The notes: generated by a model not told the origin, from the letters alone. 16,606 bases of DNA from Fontimicrobium_A sp034506455 (GCA_034506455.1 JAPDPN010000066.1:1-16606); one strand, 5' to 3'. Positions 8,353 through 16,581 are shown, counted from the stretch's first letter. Numbers and translations: made by a program.

Positions 8353-8384
8353 CTTTTCATTTGCTCAAGCAGCAGAATTATTGC

Positions 8385-8413
8385 TTGATAAAGAGTCCGC
8401 CTCTTTCTATATT
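8385..8413 (+). promoter_or_regulatory. Promoter for the ATPase-peptidase unit
   Basis: TTGATA (8385-8390), exactly 17 bases, then TATATT (8408-8413): a close match to the housekeeping sigma consensus with ideal spacing. Transcription would start near 8420 and leave a leader of roughly 58 bases before the ATG at 8479. The spacer holds an inverted repeat AAAGAG-tccgc-CTCTTT (8390-8406), and the -35 overlaps the right arm of another, TCAAGCA/TGCTTGA (8365-8388). Either could be an operator. Confidence 0.6.
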
Positions 8414-8478
8414 AAAATCAAACAACTAAACTTGTGCGCCCTCCGCGGCGCATCTTGTGGAGAGATAGGAATCGTTTT

Positions 8479-9621
8479 ATGGTCATCAAATCCGTAGCAA
8501 TACGTGCATTCAAGTCGATTTTCGATTTGACGTTGGAAGTAAATCCCAAAATCAACGTTTTTATCGGTGCCAACGAAAGCGGCAAGACCAATTTTCTCAA
8601 AGCCATAGAAGCCTTTCGGCCCGACATTCCCTACGATTCAAGCCTGACGTGTCAATACTCCAACAATTATTATATGGGCAAATGCCCTGAAATAACGCTC
8701 GAGTTTTCAGGCCTGACCAAGGAGAATCGCCACAAACTTGTTCACATTTCCGATGTCTTTAAGGATGTCGAAAGCTTTCAGATCCGCCGCGATGCGCCCG
8801 AGATTTCAGATTATCACTTGATCATCGGCGATCAGGAGATCGAAAACGTCAACATGGTGCAGCTGCTCAAGGCGCTGCCCAAGATTATCTATTTCAGCAA
8901 TATTCCCCTGCTGAAAAACAAGGTCGATTACGACAGCCTGATCTCAAACAGCTCGGCTTTCTTGACCGAAAAAAATTTGCTAAAGATCGGCGGGATCGAA
9001 GATTACGAACTGCTTTTTGAAGACAGTACGCGCGGTCGGCGCGCCTGCGAAGAGGCAAGCCGCATCATCACGGAGCAAATTCGCCGAGTATGGACGCAGG
9101 AAGACAGCATCGAAATCAAGCTGAACGTCAACGGCCGCGTTCTCTACATCGACTTTGCCGATGCGACCACCGTGCTCGATACGCCGGAATCGCGCAGTCT
9201 CGGCTTCCGCTGGTACCTTTCCTTTTATGTCAACTTTATCTCGCAGACCTTTGAGGGACGTTCGAATGAGTATATTTTCCTCATCGATGAACCGGGCATT
9301 CATCTGCATCCGGCCGGACAAAAGGACCTCATCAAGGTCATCGAAGATCTGTCGCTCAAGAATCAAATCTTTTACACGACTCACTCGCCTTTCCTGATCG
9401 ACCGAGCCTATCCGGAACGCGTTTTCCTTGTCAGCAAGGATAAAACCGGTACCAAGATCGACAGTCGCTCTTATCGCGAAAATTGGCGGCCGCTGCGAAA
9501 ACAGATCGGCCTGACGGTCAGCGACCTCTTTTTCTTTAGCGAAGACAGTCTGATCCTTGAAGTTCCAACGAAGAAAAAGTGGAATATTTTTAAGCGATTC
9601 AGAGTGGACAGCAGCGAATGA
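8479..9621 (+). CDS. OLD-like AAA/ABC-class ATPase lacking a Toprim domain
   Basis: This is a 380-residue ATPase of the RecF/OLD class whose cellular role is unknown. Walker A GANESGKTNFL lies at residues 30-40, Walker B with D-loop region YIFLIDEPGIHLHPAGQ at 265-281, and the H-loop TTHSPFLID at 300-308. A helical insert fills the middle, as in OLD ATPase domains. The end reads GLTVSDLFFFSEDSLILE and then a short basic tail. In OLD nucleases a similar stretch leads into VEG, the start of the Toprim domain; here the protein stops about 20 residues later. The ATG at 8479 has AGGA at a good distance. The upstream in-frame GTG at 8434 has no ribosome-binding site. The stop overlaps the next gene as ATGA. 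There is no signal peptide, so it is probably cytoplasmic. Confidence 0.85.
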   Translation: MVIKSVAIRAFKSIFDLTLEVNPKINVFIGANESGKTNFLKAIEAFRPDIPYDSSLTCQYSNNYYMGKCPEITLEFSGLTKENRHKLVHISDVFKDVESFQIRRDAPEISDYHLIIGDQEIENVNMVQLLKALPKIIYFSNIPLLKNKVDYDSLISNSSAFLTEKNLLKIGGIEDYELLFEDSTRGRRACEEASRIITEQIRRVWTQEDSIEIKLNVNGRVLYIDFADATTVLDTPESRSLGFRWYLSFYVNFISQTFEGRSNEYIFLIDEPGIHLHPAGQKDLIKVIEDLSLKNQIFYTTHSPFLIDRAYPERVFLVSKDKTGTKIDSRSYRENWRPLRKQIGLTVSDLFFFSEDSLILEVPTKKKWNIFKRFRVDSSE

Positions 9622-10544
9622 GCGGCTCGTTATGTGATGTGCCCGGCCTGCGTGTCGGGCATTTTCATGATGGGAAAGCAAGAACAGGCTGCACCGTCAT
9701 TCTTCCGGACAAACCGGCAGTCTGCGGCGTCGATGTGCGCGGCTCAGCCCCAGGCAGCCGCGAAACCGATCTGCTGCAGCCGGTTCGGCTGGTGCAGACG
9801 GTCGATGCAGTTCTCCTGACCGGCGGCAGCGCTTTCGGCCTGGCCGCCGCCGACGGCGTCGTCCGGTTTCTGTCCGAACAGGGACGCGGATTTGACACGG
9901 GCGTTACCAGAGTTCCCATTGTCCCCGCAGCCGTCATTTTCGATCTCGCCGTCGGTGATGCCCAAGTCAGGCCGAATCCCTCCTTTGGTTACCAAGCCTG
10001 CCTGAATGCCGAAGCCTATTCTCAACAGCAGGGGCTTGTAGGTGCCGGTTGCGGCGCCACGGTCGGCAAGCTTTTGGGCGTGGAACGCTCATCACCAGGC
10101 GGATTGGGCATGGCGTCCATGCGTTTGCCGGATGCTCTGATCGTGGCCGCTCTGGCGGTCGTCAATGCCCTCGGTGAAGTAATTGACGAGCAGGGCACCA
10201 TTCTCGCCGGCATTCGAAGCGATAATCGAGATTTCATCCCTTCACTGGATGTCCTTGCCGCTTCCGGGCCGCTGTCGTTTCGCCCGCACAATACGACATT
10301 GGTCGTTACAGCGACGAACGCGCGCCTTACGCGAGAAGAGGCCGTCAAAGTCGCCCAAATGGCTCAGGACGGCATTGCTATGGCTGTGCGTCCAGCCCAC
10401 ACGATGCTCGACGGAGATATGGTTTTTGCTTTATCGGTAGGAGAATCGGCCGCGGATGTCAGCCGAATCGGCGCCTTTGCGTGCCAAGTCGTCGCCCAAA
10501 GCATCCGAAACGCTGTTCTGGCTTCATTGAAACAGTCTTCCTAA
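9618..10544 (+). CDS. P1 family (S58, DmpA/NylC-type) peptidase or amide hydrolase
   Basis: This 308-residue protein belongs to the N-terminal-nucleophile hydrolases related to the aminopeptidase DmpA and the nylon-oligomer hydrolase NylC. Family marks are VPGLRVGH (8-15), the GVDVRGSAPGSRETDLL block (37-53), LLTGGSAFGLAAADGV (66-81), a GVGAGCGATVG-like glycine stretch (140-150) and PAHTMLDGDMVF (259-270). The self-cleavage site is probably HN/TTLVV, with Asn225 before Thr226 as the exposed nucleophile. This gives subunits of about 225 and 83 residues. No signal peptide is evident. Substrate cannot be told from sequence; members act on small peptides, beta-amino amides or oligoamides. It overlaps the ATPase gene by four bases and is followed by a strong terminator. 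Confidence 0.93.
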   Translation: MSGSLCDVPGLRVGHFHDGKARTGCTVILPDKPAVCGVDVRGSAPGSRETDLLQPVRLVQTVDAVLLTGGSAFGLAAADGVVRFLSEQGRGFDTGVTRVPIVPAAVIFDLAVGDAQVRPNPSFGYQACLNAEAYSQQQGLVGAGCGATVGKLLGVERSSPGGLGMASMRLPDALIVAALAVVNALGEVIDEQGTILAGIRSDNRDFIPSLDVLAASGPLSFRPHNTTLVVTATNARLTREEAVKVAQMAQDGIAMAVRPAHTMLDGDMVFALSVGESAADVSRIGAFACQVVAQSIRNAVLASLKQSS

Positions 10545-10553
10545 GTTCCGGAT

Positions 10554-10588
10554 AAAAAAAGCCGCCTCGAAAGCGAGGCGGCTTTTTT
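10554..10588. terminator. Bidirectional rho-independent terminator
   Basis: A perfect 9-bp stem, GCCGCCTCG with CGAGGCGGC around an AAAG loop (10561-10582), is flanked by seven A on the left and six T on the right. It ends both the rightward peptidase gene (stop at 10544) and the leftward receptor gene (stop at 10602). Confidence 0.95.
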
Positions 10589-10601
10589 GTTTGAATAAAT
10601 C

Positions 10602-13600
10602 TTAATTAAAGTTATATCGCAGGCTGACCATCAGGCGCCAAACATCGGCAAAAGTAGCAGTCTGTTCATAGGATTTTGAAATCAACTTTCCGTTGATGTT
10701 GCGCAGACGGTACTGGGCTTTGCCTTCCGCATCCGCCGGTCCGCCTTCTTTAGCAGTTGGGACGATCAAAGGTTGAGTCGTCACCAGACGCTTGCCGACG
10801 CCCCAATCCGAATTTAGCAAATTCGTGAAATTGAGAAAGTCGATGCGCAGCTGCAGGGTGTTGCGTTTTTCAAAAAGACTTGCAAAAAGTTCCTGAGTAA
10901 TGCTGAAATCAGCGCGCCACACCATCGGCAACAGCACGCCGTTGCGTTCGGCATATTTTCCGCGACGAGAGCTCAGGTACTTGTCCTGTCTAATAAAGTT
11001 TTCCCATGCAATCTCCTGCTCTTGGGCAGTAAAAGTGACGCCCTTATCCGTGTAGGTCTGGAAATTCATTTCCGAACGATCGCGCGGAATATAAATCAGG
11101 TCGTTGGCCGTGCCGCCGTCGCCGTTCAGATCGCCGCTAAAGACATAGCTGGCGGTACCCTGATTGTAGCCGTCCAGAACCAGTGAGAAAGTGGTCGCGC
11201 CAAAGTCGAAATACTCGGCGCGGTATGACACGGCGCCGACAACCCGATGACCCAGCGAGGTCGAAGCATAGGCTACGCCCGGCTTGTTCGGATTGCCGGA
11301 ATGCGGATTGCCGTTCCAAGAACCAAAAGCGATGGAACCGGGATCGACAGTATTCTTGGAAACACCATAAGAATAGGCGACCTTGGCAAACAAGCCGTTA
11401 TTGAACGGCCGCTCCAACGAAGCCGTAAAGTCCCAATAGTAACCGACATTCTGGTTCTTGAGAACGATGGCGTTATCCACTTCTGCATTGATCTTGTTGC
11501 TGCCGGTCCAACGCGGACGATCGTCAGCTCCCTTGAACTTTGCGTCCGGATCCTTCAAGTTGGCATTGATGTAATAGATGCCGTTGACGTCGCGGCTGTA
11601 CATGATCTCGGCGGTACCGATAAAGCCGAACGGCAGGCGCTGGTCGACGGCGATGTTGCTGCGCCATACCTGCGGGAACTTGAAATTAGGATCGGTGAGC
11701 GCCAACTCGTAGCTCTTGGCCGGTTCTCCGGTTACCTCTTTCGGCTTGTACCAATTAGGATCCGGGTTGAACGGCCGGAGGTTGGTATTATCCAAACGTT
11801 CGAAACCGGTCAGCACACCGGTGTTGCCGATCTGGTTGGAGATCCAGACGTAAGCAGGTCGACCGGTAAAAATACCCGTGCCGCCGCGCAGCTGGGTGGA
11901 GCGGTCTCCTGTTACGTCGTAGTTAAAGCCTAAACGCGGCGAGAACAGCGGATTGGGATCGGGCAGCTTTTCCGTTTTGTACTGCACAGGATTGCCGTCT
12001 TCGTCTTTAAAAGTCAGAGCATTGGCCTTGTAATTCTTGTAGCCTGTGTCGCCGAAGAACGGCACGTCCAGACGTAAACCGGCAGTAATCTGCAGCTTTT
12101 TACTGATCTGCCATTCGTCCTGGGCATAGACGCCGGCGTAAATAACTTTCAAGGGTTGGATCGGCTTAACTTGGCCGGGGATGTTCGACCAGCGGACCTG
12201 GAAGCGTCGCAAAGTCACCGGCGACTCCGTACGGTTCGGGTTCTGCAGGTAGCCGCGCGCATCGGTGTAGAAATCATCGAGCGAATTGTAAACATAGACG
12301 CTCTGTGAGCCGGGGAAGAACACGTTCTCGGACTCGTAGCGCTCAAAGCTGGCGCCGAAAGTCAAGCTGTGCTTGCGCAGGTAGACCATAAAATTGTTCT
12401 GGACCTGGAAGCTTCCGTAGCGCAGCTCGTTGTTCGGCGTAAACGGCTCGAAACCGAAAGAGGTATAAACCGAACCGCCTTCCAAAATGTCGACGAACGG
12501 GAAGAAAGCGCCTCGCGATTTACGGCTTTCATCATGGTGCGAATAGCCGATGATCAGGTTATTGGCCATGTTCTTGCCGACCATCGCATTCCATTCGCCA
12601 ACCAGCGAGCGAATGTTTTCCATGATGATATAGTTCGAATTCTGGAAATTGAGGCCCGTCGTGTTGCTGCGGCGATTGCCGAAACCCAAAGAAGACGAGT
12701 TGGACAGCAGAACATCGGTCTCGGAATCGAGATGATTGTAACGAAGGCTCAATTTATTACGATCGTTCAAGTTGTAGTCCAATTTGGCCAGGAAACGCAT
12801 TGACGGGGTGTTGTGGTCGTAGCCCTGATAGGGACCGGTCTCGTAGCCGAAATTGGTGCGCAGAAATTCTCTTAGCTGATCAAGATCAGAGGCTTTTACG
12901 CGCGTGATGTTGCCGCCGACCGCCTGCGTTCCGTCGTTGGCGACAAACGTCGTGCCCGGCTGAGTAAGCTTGTCGCCTTCATAGTTGACGAAAAAGAAGA
13001 GCTTGTTACGGATAATGGGACCGCTGAAACGAACACCTAAGCGGTTGTACTTGAACGTACCGGGGTCGAAATCGACATCCTTGGCCTTGGTACCGACCCA
13101 ATTCTGGTTTCTCGTCTGCGTGTAGATCGAACCGGAAAACTCGTTGGTACCGCTCTTGGTGACCGTATTGACGTTGGCGCCGACGAAATTTCCTTGGCGA
13201 ACGTCATAGGGTGAAATGTTGACCTGCAGTTGTTCGATGGCTTCCAAAGCAATCGGCGCAACGCCGGTGCGGTCGCCGGGCTGACCGGCCAGGCCGAACG
13301 AATTGTTGAAATACGAACCGTCGACCGTCACGTTGTTCAGACGGTTGTCCTGACCGGCAAAGGAAAAGCCGAATCCGGCCGGATTATACTGAGGCGTAAG
13401 GCGGAGAAAATCCTCGATGCGACCGGTGATCGTCGGAAGCGTGTTGATCACTTGACGATCAATCGTGGTCGCTGCGCCGGTGCGCGAGGCGCTCAAAATG
13501 GCGTTGCGTTCTGCGGTGACTTCCAACTCCTGCACCTGCAGAGCCTCTTCCGCCAGCTTGAATTCCATGCGAAGGGTTTGACCCAAGGTAATGTAGACAT

Positions 13601-13864
13601 TTTCCTGCTTTTGCGGGCGGTAGCCGATATAGCTGACCGTTACCGTGTATGGACCGCCGACACGCATGCCGGGGATATTGAAATGACCGTCGGCACGGGT
13701 GGCAGCGCCGAAAACGGTTCCGCTCGGCACATGCAGCGCCACAACGTTTGCGCCGGGCAACGGTTCGCCCTTGGTGTCCGTCACCACGCCGCTCATCGAG
13801 CCCGTGGTCACGCCCTGCGCAAACACCAGCGCCGGCATAAGCGCCGCGCAGATGATTACGACAG
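10602..13864 (-). CDS. Oar-like TonB-dependent receptor, 5' end lost in the N gap
   Basis: This is a large outer-membrane beta-barrel protein with about 1086 residues visible. The first residues after the gap are the hydrophobic core of a signal peptide ending near ALVFAQG. Next comes a carboxypeptidase-regulatory-like beta-sandwich (GVVTDTKGEPLPGANVVAL to YIGYRPQ) and a plug domain (QVINTLPTITGRIEDFLRLT, later GANVNTVTKSGTNEFSGSIY). The long barrel has alternating aromatic strands and ends WRLMVSLRYNFN. A DLNGDGGTANDLIYIP loop near the C-terminus is common in Oar-like proteins. Such receptors take up large ligands or support adhesion and vesicle traits; the substrate here is unknown. A conceptual start before the gap would depend on the arbitrary N length and should not be trusted. 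The true start lies in the missing sequence. Confidence 0.9.
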
Positions 13865-13964
13865 NNNNNNNNNNNNNNNNNNNNNNNNNNNNNNNNNNNN
13901 NNNNNNNNNNNNNNNNNNNNNNNNNNNNNNNNNNNNNNNNNNNNNNNNNNNNNNNNNNNNNNNN
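13865..13964. other. Assembly gap, 100 N
   Basis: Exactly 100 unknown bases is the usual placeholder for a scaffold gap of unknown length. The missing DNA must contain the C-terminal part of the WbqC-like gene, the receptor promoter, and the receptor start with the front of its signal peptide. It is therefore probably several hundred bases longer than drawn. Confidence 0.95.
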
Positions 13965-14356
13965 ATTGCCATATTTCGGCATAAAAATAAAAAAGACTCT
14001 TTGCAGAGTCTGTTTAAAAATTGTTGCGGTTGTTGTAAAAGCTCGTTTACCTCATCGGCAAGATAAAAGTAATAAGGAGAATTTTGATAATTGATCTCCA
14101 GCGTGCGACAATGATGCACAACATCCCCTTTAAGCAGCACTTTTTCGATGGGCAAACCCTCTCCGCCGATGACGGCGGCGGTGAGCCATCGGGGGCCTTC
14201 CGCCGTCTTTATCCGCGCCCGATTGATTGTCGAATGCCTGCTGAACATAAACGTATCCGCCCACACGACGAAATCCGCTGCAGCAGTCTTTGCCAACGTA
14301 CCGATATCGGCAAAATAGACCGGTTTTATTACGGCCAACTTCAAGGCAGCCGTCAA
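13965..14356 (-). CDS. WbqC-like family protein, 3' end lost in the N gap
   Basis: About 130 residues are visible of a protein similar to the WbqC-like family (often about 230 residues), which is frequently found in cell-surface glycan clusters; its reaction is poorly known. The N-terminal motif LAVIKPVYFADIGTL corresponds to the usual QPNYFPWLG-type opening. It is followed by ADFVVWADTFMFSRHS, INRARIKT and RWLTAAV, then LEINYQNSPYYFYLADEV, which matches the nY.kapYf segment of the family. The start given is a TTG whose bases overlap the tex stop (TTGA). A second TTG at 14344 would give the more family-like opening MKLAVIKP. Both lack a strong ribosome-binding site, so coupling to tex is likely. 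A hairpin with a T run lies within the reading frame near the gap. Confidence 0.8.
13984..14011 (-). terminator. Terminator-like hairpin within the WbqC-like reading frame
   Basis: Read on the minus strand, AGACTCT and AGAGTCT close a GCAA tetraloop and are followed at once by a T-rich run. It has the form of an intrinsic terminator. The reading frame passes through it and still fits the family, so it may be chance, an attenuator, or a sign that the assembly is unreliable next to the gap. Confidence 0.35.
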
Positions 14357-16518
14357 TCCAATACCATGCTCAGACCGATGCGGCCTCTTTCTTTATCGAC
14401 GCTGATAACCTTGACTTCCACCACATCGCCGACCGAAACCACATCGAGCGGGTTTTTTACATACTTTTTGGCCATGCGGCTGAGATGCACCAAACCGTCC
14501 TGCTTGACGCCGATATCGACAAAAGCACCAAAATCGACGACGTTTCGTACCGTCCCCTTGAGAACCAGCCCTTCGTAAAGGTCGTCTATGCTTAGAACAT
14601 CGCTGCGCAAAACGACCGGCGGCATTTCATCGCGGGGATCACGATTCGGCTTTTCAAGGCTTTCGATGATATCTTTCATGGTCTCTTCACCGCAGCCGCA
14701 AATCCTCGCCAACTCGGCTATAGAACGGCCGTCCTGCTTGATTCGCTCCCGCACCAACGAACCTTTTTGCCGCACTTCCTCCGGCTTGAGCCTGAGCTCG
14801 GCCAAAAGCTTTTCCGCCGCTTGATAAGATTCCGGATGTACGGCCGTAGAGTCGAAAAAATTTGCGCTTTCCCGCACGCGCAAAAATCCGGCTGCCTGAA
14901 CAAACGTATTTTCGCCCAGACCCTTGACCTGTTTCAGTTCTTCGCGCGAGCGGAAGAGTCCGTTCTCTTCACGATATTTGACAATATTTTCGGCAATGCG
15001 CGAATTGATGCCGGAGACGTATTTGAGCAGCGATGCTGAGGCGGTGTTCAAATCCACGCCCACCTGATTGACGGCGGATTCGACGACATGATCGAGCGCC
15101 TCAGAAAGCAGGGTCTGGTTGACATCGTGCTGATACAAGCCGACGCCGATGGATTTGGGGTCGATCTTGACCAGCTCGGAAAGAGGATCAAGAAGTCGGC
15201 GCGCAATGGAAATATTGCCGCGCATCGACGCGTCCAGATCGGGAAATTCCTTTTTGGCAATCGGTGAGGCCGAATAGACCGAAGCTCCCGCTTCATTGAC
15301 GATCGTGTAACTCAACTTTCGGTCGCTTTCGGCGATGATCTCTGCGGCCAGCTTTTCCGTCTCGCGGCTTGCCGTACCGTTGCCGATGGCAATCACGTCG
15401 GCTCCATGGCGCTCGATCAGTCCGCGCACAATCTCTTTCGCCTCAGCCCATTGATTTTGTGGAGCATGGGGATAAATGGTCGCGCCTTCGAGATATTTGC
15501 CGGTTTCATCGATCACGGCAACTTTGCATCCGGTGCGGTAGCCTGGATCGATGCCCAATATTTTATGACCCTTCAACGGCGGCGTCATCAGCAAAGCCCG
15601 CAGATTTCGGGCAAAGACTTCGATGGCGTGTTTATCGGCCGCTTCGGTCAGCAGGGTGCGCATTTCGCGCTCGATGGACGGGGCGATAAGTCGCCGATAG
15701 GCATCTGCAACCGCCGAGCGCAGCTCATCGGCAAAAATGCTTTTTTCATTTGCGGGATAGGCTGCTTCCACTGCCTGAATCATTTCGGTTTCCGGCGCTT
15801 CGACGGCCACGCGTAAAAAGTTTTCCCTCTCGCCGCGGTTAATGGCCAACACGCGGTAGGCCGGAATGGTTTTCAACGATTCGGAAAAACTTTTGTATAT
15901 TTCATATTCGCCGACATTCTGCGGATCGCGGGCTTCGGCCGTCAGCACCCCTTTTTGCTGCGTCAGTTCACGGATCGTGCGCCGAACCGACGCATCTTCG
16001 GAAATCATCTCTGCAACGATGTCGCGGGCGCCCGCCAACGCTTCTTCGACGCTTAATACACCCTTCTCTTCACTAAGAAACGGCGCAACGATTTCGTCCA
16101 TCGAGCCAGCCACGATTTCCTGCTTGAGGATCATTTCCGCCAAGGGCTCCAAACCCTTCTCTTTGGCAATGGTGGCGCGGGTTCGACGCTTCGGTTTATA
16201 AGGCAAATAAAGATCTTCGACATCTTGAAGCTTTAGAGCGGCATTGATCTGCGCCTCCAATTCAGGCGTCAATTTTCCCTGTTCGGCAATCGATTTGATC
16301 ACTGCCTGCTTGCGTTCTTCTAAATGCCGCAAATAGCGAATCCGCTCCTCAATGGCGCGAATCTGCTCCTCATCCAAACTGCCGGTCACTTCTTTGCGGT
16401 AACGGGCGATGAAAGGAACCGTATTCTCCTGATCGAGGAGTTCTACCGTATTCTGCACCTGCTTCCAACGAAGGTTTAATTCCTCCGCGATCAGAGTATA
16501 CATTTGCTGCTCGTCCAT
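14353..16518 (-). CDS. tex: Tex-family RNA-binding transcription accessory protein
   Basis: Tex is a cytoplasmic nucleic-acid-binding protein related to eukaryotic Spt6, linked to transcription and stress fitness. The protein has 721 residues from the ATG at 16518. It opens with the Tex N-terminal domain (NTVPFIARYRKEVTGSLDE, then LPYKPKRRTRATIAKEKGLE). Next are a YqgF/RNase H-like domain (ILGIDPGYRTGCKVAVID, IAIGNGTASRETEKLAAEI), helix-hairpin-helix motifs (GVDLNTASASLLKYVSGI, LKQVKGLGENTFVQAAGFL), and a C-terminal S1 domain (GTVRNVVDFGAFVDIGVKQD to GLSMVLD). The chosen ATG has GGAGGAG just upstream. An in-frame ATG at 16581 would add 21 residues unlike the family. The stop overlaps the start of the WbqC-like gene. 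Confidence 0.96.
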   Translation of the reverse strand: MDEQQMYTLIAEELNLRWKQVQNTVELLDQENTVPFIARYRKEVTGSLDEEQIRAIEERIRYLRHLEERKQAVIKSIAEQGKLTPELEAQINAALKLQDVEDLYLPYKPKRRTRATIAKEKGLEPLAEMILKQEIVAGSMDEIVAPFLSEEKGVLSVEEALAGARDIVAEMISEDASVRRTIRELTQQKGVLTAEARDPQNVGEYEIYKSFSESLKTIPAYRVLAINRGERENFLRVAVEAPETEMIQAVEAAYPANEKSIFADELRSAVADAYRRLIAPSIEREMRTLLTEAADKHAIEVFARNLRALLMTPPLKGHKILGIDPGYRTGCKVAVIDETGKYLEGATIYPHAPQNQWAEAKEIVRGLIERHGADVIAIGNGTASRETEKLAAEIIAESDRKLSYTIVNEAGASVYSASPIAKKEFPDLDASMRGNISIARRLLDPLSELVKIDPKSIGVGLYQHDVNQTLLSEALDHVVESAVNQVGVDLNTASASLLKYVSGINSRIAENIVKYREENGLFRSREELKQVKGLGENTFVQAAGFLRVRESANFFDSTAVHPESYQAAEKLLAELRLKPEEVRQKGSLVRERIKQDGRSIAELARICGCGEETMKDIIESLEKPNRDPRDEMPPVVLRSDVLSIDDLYEGLVLKGTVRNVVDFGAFVDIGVKQDGLVHLSRMAKKYVKNPLDVVSVGDVVEVKVISVDKERGRIGLSMVLD

Positions 16519-16550
16519 CACTCCTCCGTTTGACAGCCGAAAAAGGCGTG

Positions 16551-16581
16551 CAAATATAACTGAGCAGCCGTTGAAAAGCAA
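16551..16581 (-). promoter_or_regulatory. Possible tex promoter
   Basis: The minus strand reads TTGCTT, 17 bases, then TATATT. The latter continues to TATATTTG, which also fits the TAnnTTTG element of Bacteroidota promoters. The start point would be about 25-30 bases before the tex ATG. Confidence 0.4.

Larger units (their letters stand above)
8022..8478. other. Probable chromosomal replication origin (oriC)
   Basis: This 457-bp AT-rich stretch has no credible gene and separates dnaA from the rightward ATPase gene, so transcription diverges from it. It holds two perfect DnaA boxes and three with a single mismatch, an AT-rich tract at about 8281-8325, a long hairpin at 8328-8352 and a promoter at 8385-8413. 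The setting next to dnaA-dnaN-recF-gyrB and the box cluster are the classic features of oriC. Which part unwinds cannot be shown from sequence alone. Confidence 0.85.

Noticed and set aside
8166..8360. A 64-codon open frame on the minus strand within the intergenic region
   Set aside because: It has no ribosome-binding site or family resemblance, and it covers DnaA boxes and the hairpin. It is not like rpmH or another gene usual near dnaA.
8434..8478. In-frame GTG start at 8434 giving 15 extra residues to the ATPase
   Set aside because: No ribosome-binding site precedes it, the extra residues do not look like the family, and the ATG at 8479 has AGGA at a proper distance.
11473..11481. TTATCCACT, one mismatch from a DnaA box
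   Set aside because: It is isolated within the receptor coding sequence; single near-matches are expected by chance.
16519..16581. In-frame ATG at 16581 extending tex by 21 residues
   Set aside because: It would start within the likely promoter, and the added residues do not resemble the Tex N-terminus. GGAGGAG supports 16518.
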